Part shown: positions 31,575 to 40,634 of the stretch, in pieces | Layout: each line of letters opens with the position of its first letter | Position numbering within the stretch: position 1 is the stretch's first letter | Source: Acinetobacter schindleri CIP 107287 | Lineage (GTDB): Bacteria; Pseudomonadota; Gammaproteobacteria; Pseudomonadales; Moraxellaceae | Direction: 5' to 3' | DNA: 64,000 bases | Assembly (NCBI RefSeq): GCF_000368625.1 | Contig: NZ_KB849576.1 | Coordinates: 372,001-436,000 of the forward strand | Notes under the pieces: generated by a model | What the model was told of the DNA's origin: nothing | What the model saw: only the letters and a program-made list of their open reading frames with translations | Databases searched by the model: none | Position numbers and translations under genes: made by a program

Positions 31575-33059
31575 ATGGCTAAGAAAAGTAAAAAGTCTGA
31601 AAATAGTAAGCCCGAATCTGGTGCCCTCTATTCTCATGAGGCAGAGCAGGCCTTAATCAGTTATCTGACAAAAATGCCGGATGGCGATGAAGTACTTCGG
31701 AAAGCTGGTGTTACGCGCCCGCGCTTAAAAGTCATGATGTATGACGATGAGATTTATCAGGCAATTGAAAAACGCCAGGATAAACTTGAAAGTGCGCCGT
31801 GGCGAATAGAGCCGATAGACCGCCCAGAGTCAAAAATCATCATGGAGCATTTGCGCGAGTGGTGGTCTGAGATTTTGTTGGGTACCCAGAATGCCCGTTG
31901 GTATGGATATTCAGTCTTAGAGGCGATTTATACTAAGCCGGAAGAGCCGAGCCTACATATTGACGGCGATACCATTACGCCTTTTATTGGTTTTAAATGG
32001 ATTGGTGAAAAGCCAATGCAGTGGTATGAGCCTAAAAATGATGGTCGCCTGATGTTGCTGGCTAACTACAACACGACTCGACAAGATCAAGAAGTAGATC
32101 AGCGCTTCAAACACTTTTTGACACGTTGTAAATCTACTTATGAGAATCCATTGGGTGAGGCTCTTTTAAGTCGACTGTACTGGGTCTGGTTCTTCAAAAC
32201 GTCTGGCTTTAAGTTCTGGGCCAAGTTTGTTGAAAAGTTTGGCTTACCAATGCTGGTTGGTAAAACTGCCGGCAAGACGACAGATATGCGTGATGCACTA
32301 CTTAGAGCACATGCCAGTTCGGTTATTGCCTTAAGTGGCACAGATTCGGTGGAGATTCAAACTGCTAATACTAATGGCAATGCTTCCCAGACATTTGAAG
32401 TCTTTGATAAGAACCTTGAACGCCGTATTCAAAAAGTTATCCTTGGCCAGACTTTGACAAGTGGTACCGACGGCGCAGGTTCGCGAGCTTTAGGTGATGT
32501 GCATTTAGAAGTACAGAACTCGAAGTATAAAGCCGACGTACGAATGATCATGCCAACGATCCAAGCCATTATTAACGCACTATGTGATATCAATGGCTGG
32601 GAACGTCACCGGGTCATCATTGGTGAAGAAAAGTCACTGGAAGAACCTAAAGCGGATCGTGATGTGAAGTTAAAAAATGCAGGTGCAGTCTTAACGCCAC
32701 AATACTTTAAGCGTGAGTACGGGCTTGAAGATGGCGATGTGATTGAACAGAACCAGATTGGCTTCAATCAATTCACCGCTTTACCCCGTCAGGCATTTAA
32801 CTTTAAGGCCTCAGCCAACAAGCTCTCACCAGAGCAGCAGGAAGTTGAAGAATTAACTGATGGCCAAGGCGAATTGCAGCTACTGAAACCGGATCAGGTC
32901 AAGGAGTTGGTATTCAAGTCTGATAGCCCTGAAAGCTTGGCTTATAACTTGATGCAGTTAATACCTGGTGCAACTCAGACACAGTTTACGGCCAATCTGG
33001 ATCAGGCTTTGTATGCTGCGGATGTGTTGGGATGTGTGACGGCTCAAGGTGGGAAGTAG
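31575..33059 (+). CDS. DUF935 portal protein (Mu gp29-like)
   Basis: 494 residues from ATG 31575, chosen over a start at 31533 that overlaps TerL. Segments such as DDEIYQAIEKRQDKLESAPW, NARWYGYSVLEAIYTKPEE and LTSGTDGAGSRALGDVHLEV are typical of DUF935. It forms the dodecameric vertex channel of the head. Confidence 0.9.
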   Translation: MAKKSKKSENSKPESGALYSHEAEQALISYLTKMPDGDEVLRKAGVTRPRLKVMMYDDEIYQAIEKRQDKLESAPWRIEPIDRPESKIIMEHLREWWSEILLGTQNARWYGYSVLEAIYTKPEEPSLHIDGDTITPFIGFKWIGEKPMQWYEPKNDGRLMLLANYNTTRQDQEVDQRFKHFLTRCKSTYENPLGEALLSRLYWVWFFKTSGFKFWAKFVEKFGLPMLVGKTAGKTTDMRDALLRAHASSVIALSGTDSVEIQTANTNGNASQTFEVFDKNLERRIQKVILGQTLTSGTDGAGSRALGDVHLEVQNSKYKADVRMIMPTIQAIINALCDINGWERHRVIIGEEKSLEEPKADRDVKLKNAGAVLTPQYFKREYGLEDGDVIEQNQIGFNQFTALPRQAFNFKASANKLSPEQQEVEELTDGQGELQLLKPDQVKELVFKSDSPESLAYNLMQLIPGATQTQFTANLDQALYAADVLGCVTAQGGK

Positions 33060-33061
33060 TT

Positions 33062-33319
33062 ATGGAAATAGCACAACAAAATGAGCTATTCATTAAATCA
33101 TATGAATACGTTTATGGGCGAAAACCACATTCGGAGTTTAGGACGCCGCCTTGGAAATTTGTAGTCAAGCATGGATTTTCCAACTCAAGCGACGAGATTG
33201 AAGATAAAAAGTTTTATAAGCATTCACATAATGTCTGGCTGATGTTTCAGTACGGCATGAACGCAGAAAAAAACTTGACTTCATTGGGGAGTGTCTATGC
33301 AACCAGTCACATTCCTTGA
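33062..33319 (+). CDS. Hypothetical phage protein between portal and gpF
   Basis: 85 residues from ATG 33062 (MEIAQQNELFIKSYEYVYGR). Aromatic-rich with KHSHNVWLMFQYGMNAEK. It overlaps the gpF-like gene. Small unassigned proteins are common at this site in phages with Mu-like heads. Confidence 0.65.
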   Translation: MEIAQQNELFIKSYEYVYGRKPHSEFRTPPWKFVVKHGFSNSSDEIEDKKFYKHSHNVWLMFQYGMNAEKNLTSLGSVYATSHIP

Positions 33320-34502
33320 AGCGCTTCGGTACGCTCATAGCAAAAAGATCGTGCTGCCTGATGAGTTTTATTCGATGGATCTAAAGACCCGGCAGATGGC
33401 AACCACGGTTAGCTTTCTATCGAGTCTTGAACAGATTGAGACGGTCATTAAGGTAGTGAATAAATCTATTGCTGACGGCGGTACTTTTAAAGACTTTCAG
33501 AAGCTAATTGAAGAATCTGAAATCATTCTGCCAAAGCACTACCTGGATAATGTATTTCGTACCAACATCCAGAGTGCGTACGGTCATGGGCGGTGGCAAC
33601 AACAGCAACGAAATAAGGCTAAGCGCTCGTACCTAATGTACTCAGCGATCAATGATAGTCGCGTACGTCCTGCTCATTTAGCCTTGAATCGGATTGTGTT
33701 GCCGATCGATCACCCGTTTTGGCTGACACACTATCCGCCATTAGGATTCCGCTGCCGTTGTACAGTGATCGCCTTAACCGAGAAGCAGGCATTGAAATAC
33801 GGCATTACGCCTGACGATAAGTTGCCTGAAGTGGCTGAGGCCTTAGATTGGTCATCACACCCATTGCAGTTCGGTGAACTTGAAACATTGGTAGATAAAA
33901 AGATTAGTGCTTCAAGTCTTGATAAAGAATATCTACTCGAGCAAAAGGAAGTCATTAAGGCTGAATGGACGGCGAGTAAAAAGCTCACCAGTCTGTTTGC
34001 TCCGATGGATGATAAGACTCGGGATCTATTCGATACGGTGGCCAATACAGTAATACCACTTGATCCAAGCATTCGACCAAGTGCGATTCGCACCTTCTTG
34101 GACTATGTACAGGGAAATGATGCCGCACTGACTGGCTATTTAAACTCTGCTACAAGCTCTCTGGCTGATGATGTACTTAAGCGCTGGCTGAGTACGGACA
34201 TGGCAGCGATTCAAGCTGTGGCAAGTAATACGGCTTCAACCGTAGTGGGTGTTGCAACGCTTCAACAGGTAGCGGCTTATCAGGTAGGGCAAACAGTTCA
34301 ATTGAATGCGCCGTTGCTGATGGCTGATACAGCTTCAGATATCGTGATTAAGATTGAGAATGCGAAAGGCTTGGGTGTTGATCTGGATATGTTGAATGCA
34401 GGCAACGGCGTTTTGATACCAATGGGATTGTCTTTTGAGGTAGTTTCGATTGAAGCGATTAAAGGGCAGATGGTTTATACACTTAAGCCTTTATTGAACT
34501 AA
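33297..34502 (+). CDS. Phage minor head protein, gpF-like (PF04233)
   Basis: 401 residues from ATG 33297, behind GGGGAG (a GTG two codons earlier is possible). The F-domain is evident: FRTNIQSAYGHGRWQQQQRN, INDSRVRPAHLALNRIVL and HYPPLGFRCRCTVIALTEK. A C-terminal extension is specific to this phage group. It is a minor capsid/morphogenesis protein. Confidence 0.9.
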   Translation: MQPVTFLEALRYAHSKKIVLPDEFYSMDLKTRQMATTVSFLSSLEQIETVIKVVNKSIADGGTFKDFQKLIEESEIILPKHYLDNVFRTNIQSAYGHGRWQQQQRNKAKRSYLMYSAINDSRVRPAHLALNRIVLPIDHPFWLTHYPPLGFRCRCTVIALTEKQALKYGITPDDKLPEVAEALDWSSHPLQFGELETLVDKKISASSLDKEYLLEQKEVIKAEWTASKKLTSLFAPMDDKTRDLFDTVANTVIPLDPSIRPSAIRTFLDYVQGNDAALTGYLNSATSSLADDVLKRWLSTDMAAIQAVASNTASTVVGVATLQQVAAYQVGQTVQLNAPLLMADTASDIVIKIENAKGLGVDLDMLNAGNGVLIPMGLSFEVVSIEAIKGQMVYTLKPLLN

Positions 34503-34518
34503 TTTAAAAATGAATATG

Positions 34519-34535
34519 ACCGCCTTCTGGGCGGT
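34519..34535 (+). terminator. Internal late-operon terminator
   Basis: ACCGCC / GGCGGT, 5-base loop, seven T. It lies between the gpF-like and protease genes. Confidence 0.75.
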
Positions 34536-34555
34536 TTTTTTATGGAGCATGAAAA

Positions 34556-35521
34556 ATGCCAGATCCAAATGAAGAACGGCTGAAGTATTTATTCAATGCC
34601 TCAGCAATCGAAGTGCCGAAAGCCGAGGAAGGGCAGAAACGGAAATTTAAAGGCACTGCTTATGCCGGTGGTCGTGTAGATGGTCACTGGTATTGGGGGC
34701 GCTCCGGTGTGGTCTTTGATCTTGATGGAATTGAGATTGATAAGCCGACAGCCTTACTTGAAGAACACTTCGGCTCAAGTCGAATTGGTGTAGTTCAAGC
34801 TGTAGATACAAATGGAAAGATTGATGTATCTGGTGATTTTCTTACGAATGCGAAAGCACAAGAGATTGTTCAAGACTCTGATGACGGTTTCCCATTCCAG
34901 ATGTCGATGATGATTGATCCAGGATCCATTGAAGAAGTATCACAAGGCAAATCGGTCACTGTTAATGGTCAGTCCTTTGAAGGCCCGATCACAATCTTCC
35001 GTCAAAACCGTATTCGTGAATTTACGATCTGTTCAACAGGTGCTGATCGTAATACATCAATTAAAGCCTTTTCGGGCAAAGCTAACCCAAACCCAACCAA
35101 AGAGGACACCAACGTGACCGAATTAGAAAAAGCACAACAGGCCAAAGAGCAGGCAGAGCGTGAGCGTGATGATGCGTTGACTGAACTTAAGCAATTCAAA
35201 GCGCAAAAGCGCGCTGATGAAATTGCAGCTTTAGAAACTGAGCTGAAAACACAGTTTAGTGCGGAAGATAAAACCGCTTATACCAATATGGATGATTCAG
35301 TTTTTACTTTCACGGCTAAGCAACTTCGTCAATTCTCAGCAGGTACTACTCAGCAGCCACCAGCTGGACAACAGCAACAACAAACACCAAGTGTGAATCC
35401 GGCATTTGCTCACTTGTTCACTCATCAAGCCAATCCGGGGCAGGGTGGTCAGTCAAATAACAATGACACTCACAAATTCACTTCAGGTGCACAAGCATTT
35501 GCAGAACAAAAGGGGAAATAA
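34556..35521 (+). CDS. Prohead protease fused to scaffold-like C-terminus
   Basis: 321 residues. Residues 10-170 look like a prohead protease: RKFKGTAYAGGRVDGHWYWG, LLEEHFGSSRIGVV (His candidate), FPFQMSMMIDPGSIEEV (Ser candidate) and FTICSTGADRNTSIKAF. Residues ~185-235 form a coiled coil (ELEKAQQAKEQAERERDDAL), then a Gln-rich tail, as in protease-scaffold fusions. The scaffold part is cleaved during head maturation in such phages. Confidence 0.8.
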   Translation: MPDPNEERLKYLFNASAIEVPKAEEGQKRKFKGTAYAGGRVDGHWYWGRSGVVFDLDGIEIDKPTALLEEHFGSSRIGVVQAVDTNGKIDVSGDFLTNAKAQEIVQDSDDGFPFQMSMMIDPGSIEEVSQGKSVTVNGQSFEGPITIFRQNRIREFTICSTGADRNTSIKAFSGKANPNPTKEDTNVTELEKAQQAKEQAERERDDALTELKQFKAQKRADEIAALETELKTQFSAEDKTAYTNMDDSVFTFTAKQLRQFSAGTTQQPPAGQQQQQTPSVNPAFAHLFTHQANPGQGGQSNNNDTHKFTSGAQAFAEQKGK

Positions 35522-35524
35522 TTC

Positions 35525-35899
35525 ATGGCTATTCACTATGTACCACCTATTTCAGTCACCTCAAAACGACTGGTCTTGGACAATGAAAAGTTACGTCGTG
35601 CGAATGCCAAGGTGCCGACCGCCACAGCATTTAAATACGGTGATCTATTAACACTGTCAGATACCAATGTGCTGGCCCATGCCACTGATGAAAAAACGTG
35701 GGATGTGATCTGTGGGCAGAATGTCACTGCGGCTGAAGCCACTATCAAGGCTGCTGATGGAATCGAAATTCCGGTGTACTACGGCGGAGTGTTCAGTATT
35801 GAAGCTGTATCTGTAAATGGAACCTTGCTTACAACTGCTCAATATGACGCAGCGCGTGCACAGGCAACTAAAAACAAAATCGAACTTTCTAAGGTGTAA
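35525..35899 (+). CDS. Probable head decoration protein
   Basis: 124 residues, beta-rich (KYGDLLTLSDTNVLAHATDE, GIEIPVYYGGVFSIEAVSVN). It sits between scaffold and major capsid, like lambda gpD, which trims expanded heads. The family match is positional and compositional rather than motif-based. Confidence 0.6.
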   Translation: MAIHYVPPISVTSKRLVLDNEKLRRANAKVPTATAFKYGDLLTLSDTNVLAHATDEKTWDVICGQNVTAAEATIKAADGIEIPVYYGGVFSIEAVSVNGTLLTTAQYDAARAQATKNKIELSKV

Positions 35900-35904
35900 T
35901 TAAC

Positions 35905-36984
35905 ATGCCACAGTCTTTTAATCTTGAGGGCACTCCGCTCGAACTTCTTGATGTGGGTGAACTCGCACTGATTCACTCGAATTACCGTCCGATGGATACC
36001 TGGCTTTTAGACAAGCTTTTCCCAAATCGCCCGTTATTCACCCGTGATGATGTACCTTTGGCTGAAGTATCTGCCGAACATGATCTGGCACCACTGGTAT
36101 CTCCGCAACAGCCTGGTAAGCCATTTGATACCACCCAATCTGGTGAAGTACGCCATGTTAAACCGGCTTACTACAAGCCAAAAAACCAAGTCACTCCGGC
36201 TGAAACTTTTGAAATTGCCTTGCTGGAACGTTTACGTACCGCAGGCATCATCTCAACTGGTAACCAGCGATTGTCTGAGCAAGAGCAAATGATCATTGCT
36301 CAGATCTCGGTAATGAAGCGTAACCATGATGCGATTGATAACTCGGTCCTCATGATGGCAATTGATTTACTGAAAAATGGTAAATACGCGCTTCACTCCG
36401 ATGATTATGAATACAACCTGGTGGATTACCGTCGTGATGCATCTTTAACATTTACGCCGTTAACCAAGTGGAATGAAGTTGGTGCTAAACCAGTAACTGA
36501 TATCCGCACTATGCTTGAACGTCAATTGGCTGCTGATGGTGGTGAAGCTAAGCTATCTGTTATGTCTGGCTTGGTTTGGGCGGCTCTCTGGAACAATGAA
36601 GAGTTTAAGAAAGAGTTCATCACGCCGTATGCCGGTATTTCTGTTCCAGTGAATCCAAGTTTTGGTGTTAAGGAATCAGCGACATTCAAGGGCACTTTTG
36701 ATGGAATTGAATTCTGGGTATATGACGCAACCTACCGCAACAAGGGCAAGGTGAATCGTTTTATTCCTAAGGATTACTTCTCTTTGATCTCTGATACTAA
36801 TGGTTCAGTTGCTCACTGTAAGATTAAAAACATGTTGGCCAACGGCGTTGCTCAGCAATACTTTGATCGTCAGTGGTACTGCGAAGATCCAAGCGGAATC
36901 ATGCTGATGACTGAATCTGCTCCACTGGTTGTGCCGTCTAATAAGAACGGCGTCGTTGGTGGTACTGGCTTTATCACCCTATAA
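35905..36984 (+). CDS. Major capsid protein E
   Basis: 359 residues, of the lambda gpE/PF03864 type: PMDTWLLDKLFPNRPLFTRD, YYKPKNQVTPAETFEIALLE, NHDAIDNSVLMMAIDLLKNG and the late IPKDYFSLISDTNGSVAHCK. Full length for the family. Main head shell protein. Confidence 0.93.
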   Translation: MPQSFNLEGTPLELLDVGELALIHSNYRPMDTWLLDKLFPNRPLFTRDDVPLAEVSAEHDLAPLVSPQQPGKPFDTTQSGEVRHVKPAYYKPKNQVTPAETFEIALLERLRTAGIISTGNQRLSEQEQMIIAQISVMKRNHDAIDNSVLMMAIDLLKNGKYALHSDDYEYNLVDYRRDASLTFTPLTKWNEVGAKPVTDIRTMLERQLAADGGEAKLSVMSGLVWAALWNNEEFKKEFITPYAGISVPVNPSFGVKESATFKGTFDGIEFWVYDATYRNKGKVNRFIPKDYFSLISDTNGSVAHCKIKNMLANGVAQQYFDRQWYCEDPSGIMLMTESAPLVVPSNKNGVVGGTGFITL

Positions 36985-36994
36985 GGAGCAAGAC

Positions 36995-37354
36995 ATGCCG
37001 AAGTACACAGCAAAACAATCCATCGGGCATTTTATGCCAGGTGATGAAATCAAAGGGCTTGAAGCTAAACAACTTCAGGCCCTTTTAGCATCTGGGGCTA
37101 TTGAAGAATATCAAGAGCTTGAAGAACCTAAGGCAGACAATACCGCTGTTCGTCTGGCTGAACTGGAAAAGGCCAATGCCGAGCTGACAACAGCAAATGC
37201 AGCCTTAACCGAAGCCAGCCAGACGGCTGCAGCTGACAAGGCTAAAGCAGATCAGGAAATTGCCGAGCTAAAAGCTAAAGTGGCTGAACTGGAAAAGGTT
37301 AAACCTGCTGCAAAACCTAAAGCAGATGCCAAGCCTGCGGATGAAACCAAGTAG
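36995..37354 (+). CDS. Small coiled-coil head-region protein
   Basis: 119 residues from ATG 36995 (AAGGAG box). Residues 1-45 form a small domain (YTAKQSIGHFMPGDEIKGLE) also found in the 38717-38890 protein. Residues ~50-95 are a strong Ala/Glu/Lys coiled coil, followed by a Lys/Pro/Ala tail. Function unknown; position suggests a head-completion or connector accessory. Confidence 0.7.
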   Translation: MPKYTAKQSIGHFMPGDEIKGLEAKQLQALLASGAIEEYQELEEPKADNTAVRLAELEKANAELTTANAALTEASQTAAADKAKADQEIAELKAKVAELEKVKPAAKPKADAKPADETK

Positions 37355-37361
37355 GTGATCT

Positions 37362-37805
37362 ATGTATGCGACTAAAGCTGATTTAGTCGCTCGATTTGGT
37401 GAAAACGTACTTAACCTTGCACTCATGTTTCCTGCTGATGCTCCAGATCCATTAGAGACAGCATTGCAAGATGCTTGTGAGGAAGTGGACGGATATCTAG
37501 CAGTGCGCTACCCATTACCCTTGCCAAATGTGCCTAACAATTTAAAGCGAATAGTGTGTGAAATTGCTCGCTATAAACTTTATTTCGAGGAAGCACCTGA
37601 AGCTACCGAAGTCCGTTACAGGATGGCGATAGATTTCTTAAAGGGTGTACGGGATGGCAAAAACTCACTGGCAATTTTAGATACCAGTAACCAAATTAGC
37701 GACGACCAACCCAAAGGGCGACCTTCGACGGCACCAGTCGGCACTTCATATACCGGTGGTGTATTTGGAGATTCTATCCTGGATCAAATGCCCAGCATGA
37801 AGTGA
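37362..37805 (+). CDS. DUF1320 head-tail connector (Mu gp36-like)
   Basis: 147 residues: YATKADLVARFGENVLNLAL, EVDGYLAVRYPLPLPNVP and CEIARYKLYFEEAPEATEVR are characteristic of DUF1320. It probably forms the head adaptor ring below the portal. Confidence 0.88.
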   Translation: MYATKADLVARFGENVLNLALMFPADAPDPLETALQDACEEVDGYLAVRYPLPLPNVPNNLKRIVCEIARYKLYFEEAPEATEVRYRMAIDFLKGVRDGKNSLAILDTSNQISDDQPKGRPSTAPVGTSYTGGVFGDSILDQMPSMK

Positions 37806-37812
37806 GGTGTTT

Positions 37813-38310
37813 ATGGCTTTTGCAATAATCATTCAAGCTGATAGCTCACCTATCGAAGCGGTGCTTAAACAATTGGGTAGCTTTGACTCATTAAAGGCTC
37901 AGTTATTTGATGAGATCGGTGCTGGGTTGGTGAATAGTATTCAGCATCGGTTTTTAACCGGTACTGGTGTGGATGGTAACCCGTGGAAGATTTCATGGAG
38001 AGCCAAGCTGCAAGGTGGCGAAACGCTACGTGATACTGGCCGCCTAATGAATTCCTACACACACAATGTTCTTTCAAGCGGTGTGGAGGTGGGTACAGAT
38101 GTTGCGTATGCACCCCATCTGCATTATGGCGCAACAATCCTACCCAAGAATGGCCAATACATCACCTTTGCAGTGGGTGGCCAATATCGGAAAGTTAAGC
38201 AATCCATTATTCCACCTCGGACTCAACTCGGTCTTGATGCGGAAGATGAAGTCATGGTTTTGGATATTGTTGGGAGTTTTATAGATGAGCACCTTCTTCG
38301 CGGTACGTGA
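37813..38310 (+). CDS. Phage virion morphogenesis protein (gpG/P2 gpS family)
   Basis: 165 residues from ATG 37813 (GAGG box; GTG 37807 possible). RFLTGTGVDGNPWKISWRAK, LRDTGRLMNSYTHNV and IIPPRTQLGL match PF05069 tail-completion proteins. Confidence 0.85.
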   Translation: MAFAIIIQADSSPIEAVLKQLGSFDSLKAQLFDEIGAGLVNSIQHRFLTGTGVDGNPWKISWRAKLQGGETLRDTGRLMNSYTHNVLSSGVEVGTDVAYAPHLHYGATILPKNGQYITFAVGGQYRKVKQSIIPPRTQLGLDAEDEVMVLDIVGSFIDEHLLRGT

Positions 38311-38707
38311 TGAGATTGCAGAAAAGCTGAAAGAAATTCCTGAATTTCTAAAGATCTATACGCCGTTGAATTCAGTCAGCGTAACAGAGATGTCACAAGT
38401 CACGCCATCTGCACATGTCAATTTTGTTCGTATCGACAAGAAAGCCAGTGCGGGTCGTGGAAGTATCAATCAGATCGGTCAGCAATGGGCGGTTACGGTT
38501 GCATGCCGCAATGCTCAATCTCAGATGACTGATGGACGTGCTGTAAGTGATGAAGCCGGGCTTTTGACTGAAAAAGTTATTCAACTTCTGTCAGGCTGGC
38601 AGCCTCAAGCATCGCGTACTGCACTAGATTTCATATCAGTTCGAGATGGGTATAGTCCAGGCTTTGCATACATCACTATTATTTTTGAATCACAGAAATT
38701 TATTTAG
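38285..38707 (+). CDS. Gp37-like tail terminator (DUF1834-like)
   Basis: 140 residues. VRDEIAEKLKEIPEFLKIYT, then QQWAVTVACRNAQSQMTDGR and SVRDGYSPGFAYITIIFE resemble Mu gp37. It overlaps the previous gene by 26 bp. It likely caps the tail tube at the neck. Confidence 0.75.
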   Translation: MSTFFAVRDEIAEKLKEIPEFLKIYTPLNSVSVTEMSQVTPSAHVNFVRIDKKASAGRGSINQIGQQWAVTVACRNAQSQMTDGRAVSDEAGLLTEKVIQLLSGWQPQASRTALDFISVRDGYSPGFAYITIIFESQKFI

Positions 38708-38716
38708 GAGCCAGTC

Positions 38717-38890
38717 ATGGCAAAACAATACAAGGCAACTCAGCCTGTCGGTCGCTTTAAAAAAGGTGATGTAGTCGGCGGGCTGGATGATGCTCAAATT
38801 AAAAAATTACTGGCAGATGGTGTGATTCAGGAAGTACCTGAAGCTAAAGCCGCTGCTCCAGCCAAGAAAACCACAGGGGATGAAAAGTAA
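38717..38890 (+). CDS. Small protein sharing a domain with 36995-37354, 57 aa
   Basis: Starts MAKQYKATQPVGRFKKGDVV and continues GGLDDAQIKKLLADGVIQEV, matching the N-terminus of the 119-aa protein (YxAxQxxGxFxxGDxxxGL, then LLAxGxIxE). It ends in a Lys/Ala tail. TAATG overlap with the tail-tube gene and an AGGAG box support it. Role unknown. Confidence 0.75.
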   Translation: MAKQYKATQPVGRFKKGDVVGGLDDAQIKKLLADGVIQEVPEAKAAAPAKKTTGDEK

Positions 38891-39633
38891 TGGCTAAATC
38901 AGATTTAATCTCGCTTCAAGGCGAGCTTCATTTGGCGAAGATGGTTAATAGTGTGCCATCTGCCTTATTGCCCGTTGGTAATACACCGGAATTGCAGATC
39001 GCAATCTCTAGTGAATCCACTGATCACTATGAAAGTAAAACCGGCCTCCGTGCTAAGGATGCGGTACTACGCAAACAAACTGCAGTGGCTATCTCTGGTA
39101 CGCTTGAAGAAGTAACAAAGCAAAACTTAGCAATGGTCCTAAGTGGCAAATCAATCGAAATCCCTGAAACTCAGCTGACTGATATTACTCTGGGTGCTGT
39201 AGAAGCTGGCGCCATGATTGACTTAGGACATCGTAATTTAAGTGAAGTGGATTTTAAAGACAGCTCGGATGTTGCCATCACTTCAGATAAATATGTACTG
39301 GATGCTGTTTACGGCACAGTCATTTTTAATGAAGCTATTGTTGGTTCAGTTAAGTTTTCTGCCAAAGCCGGTGCTAAGACACGTACTACAATTGCAACTA
39401 ACCTAGGTAATGAATATCGCTTGCTGTTTAAAGGCATTGATACTGTTACAGGCGATAAGGTGATCTTAACTTTATGGCGCGTCGAATTTTCGCCAGATAC
39501 CGAGTTTGATCTAATTCATGAGGACTTCGGATCTTATTCAATTGAAGGTGAAGCACTGGCAGATATCTCTAAAGCTAATGATGAAGAGCTAAGTGTATTT
39601 GGTCATATTGAGCGTTTTAGCGTAGCTGCATAA
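38890..39633 (+). CDS. Probable major tail tube protein
   Basis: 247 residues, beta-rich: DHYESKTGLRAKDAVLRKQT, AVAISGTLEEVTKQNLAMVL and DLIHEDFGSYSIEGEALADI. The size, position after the tail terminator and the sandwich-like sequence fit a siphophage tail tube. The family call is by context and pattern. Confidence 0.75.
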   Translation: MAKSDLISLQGELHLAKMVNSVPSALLPVGNTPELQIAISSESTDHYESKTGLRAKDAVLRKQTAVAISGTLEEVTKQNLAMVLSGKSIEIPETQLTDITLGAVEAGAMIDLGHRNLSEVDFKDSSDVAITSDKYVLDAVYGTVIFNEAIVGSVKFSAKAGAKTRTTIATNLGNEYRLLFKGIDTVTGDKVILTLWRVEFSPDTEFDLIHEDFGSYSIEGEALADISKANDEELSVFGHIERFSVAA

Positions 39634-39648
39634 ACCCATAAACCATAC

Positions 39649-39692
39649 AGGCACAAAGAACTCCACGGCGCTATGCGTCTTTTTTTGTGCCT
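39649..39692 (+). terminator. Long inverted repeat after the tail tube gene
   Basis: AGGCACAAA / TTTGTGCCT arms around 26 bases that can partly pair (GGCGC/ATGCGTC). T-rich right arm; possible strong terminator or regulatory structure. Confidence 0.55.
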
Positions 39693-39835
39693 GCCTTATA
39701 GTAATAAGTCTTAAAACATTTAAGATGAAACTTAATAAATAGTAAAAAATAAAGATTATGTAATCTTTTGTTATTCTAATTTTCATCTGATGGGGATATA
39801 AAAGATATTCAGTTCATGTTAAGAATAAAACTGCT

Positions 39836-39913
39836 ATGACTAAAATAGAAATATTTGTCTCCATCCTAGCCGTAATAATTATTTCTACTATTATTTATCT
39901 TGTATGTCAGTAA
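39836..39913 (+). CDS. 25-aa membrane micropeptide (paralogue of 40956-41054)
   Basis: Reads MTKIEIFVSILAVIIISTII then YLVCQ. A single transmembrane span with the N-terminal pattern TKxEIxVxIL shared with the 32-aa peptide 1.1 kb downstream. The ribosome site is weak. A terminator follows at once, so the peptide could be an independent unit. Function unknown. Confidence 0.5.
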   Translation: MTKIEIFVSILAVIIISTIIYLVCQ

Positions 39914-39927
39914 GTTAGTAAGCTAAG

Positions 39928-39945
39928 AACCTCCTTCGGGAGGTT
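39928..39945 (+). terminator. Terminator after micropeptide gene
   Basis: AACCTCC-TTCG-GGAGGTT followed by TT. Confidence 0.75.
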
Positions 39946-40095
39946 TTAAATAACTTGAAATCTTTATTAATTATTTAATATTTACATAAAAAAGCCCTAA
40001 AGCGTCTAAACATAAAATTACAAAAGTATGTGCAAATACAATCAGCTTAATCAACAAAATAATGTAAAGTTCCGCCTTTAGGAAAAGGGGGGCTT

Positions 40096-40437
40096 ATGAA
40101 ACATATAGTTTTTTTGTTGGTTTTTACAATATTAACTGGATGTAGTCAGCAAGAATTTAATGCTCAATCTTCTAATCCAGAGATATTAAAAGAACAACAG
40201 CTCAAATCAATACGAGAAATAACTAAAACTTTTCTTCCAAATCCTGATTCAGCTAAGTTTCGTAATCAAATAGGAGAGTGTGGAGAGGTAAGCTATAGGG
40301 ACAAAGATAACAAATACACTGCTTTCCAACGCTTTGTTGTGATTGAAAAAAATATAGTGCTTGTAGAAAATCAGACGGATCAAAAACAGTTCGAACTATC
40401 GTGGAACAGTGCCTGTATACCAAGCTGGAATAAATAA
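40096..40437 (+). CDS. Prophage lipoprotein in the tail region
   Basis: 113 residues. Lipobox TILTGC (Cys16). The mature part has FLPNPDSAKFRNQIGECGEV, then YTAFQRFVVIEKNIVL, a small domain seen in Acinetobacter phage lipoproteins, with two further cysteines. It is not a tail component and is framed by terminators, so it is likely cargo acting in the host envelope. The immediate upstream sequence (GGAAAAGGGGGG) gives a strong ribosome site. Confidence 0.75.
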   Translation: MKHIVFLLVFTILTGCSQQEFNAQSSNPEILKEQQLKSIREITKTFLPNPDSAKFRNQIGECGEVSYRDKDNKYTAFQRFVVIEKNIVLVENQTDQKQFELSWNSACIPSWNK

Positions 40438-40442
40438 TTATT

Positions 40443-40462
40443 AAGCCCTCATTAGAGGGCTT
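40443..40462. terminator. Bidirectional terminator between convergent genes
   Basis: AAGCCCTC-ATTA-GAGGGCTT. It serves the plus-strand lipoprotein and possibly the convergent minus-strand gene 40467-40634. Confidence 0.8.
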
Positions 40463-40466
40463 TCTT

Positions 40467-40634
40467 TTATTCATCAGATGATTCGGGTGTGTTTGCTTGC
40501 TTCCTTGCATGCTCTAAAGCAACCTGTTGTGCTTCAGCTGCAGCAGTAGCTTCAATTGGTGGTTCTGATGCAATAGCTGCGGTGCCAGTGAATCCGAATA
40601 AAGCCAATATTAGAATTTTCGAATACTTTTTCAT
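40467..40634 (-). CDS. Small secreted prophage protein, 55 aa, minus strand
   Basis: Starts MKKYSKILILALFGFTGTAA with a signal peptide ending near AIAS, then a short acidic, Ala-rich mature peptide (EATAAAEAQQVALEHARKQA). AGAGGAA lies 8 bases before the ATG. It is the only minus-strand gene inside the late block, so it is probably expressed independently in the lysogen. No family recognised. Confidence 0.7.
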   Translation of the reverse strand: MKKYSKILILALFGFTGTAAIASEPPIEATAAAEAQQVALEHARKQANTPESSDE

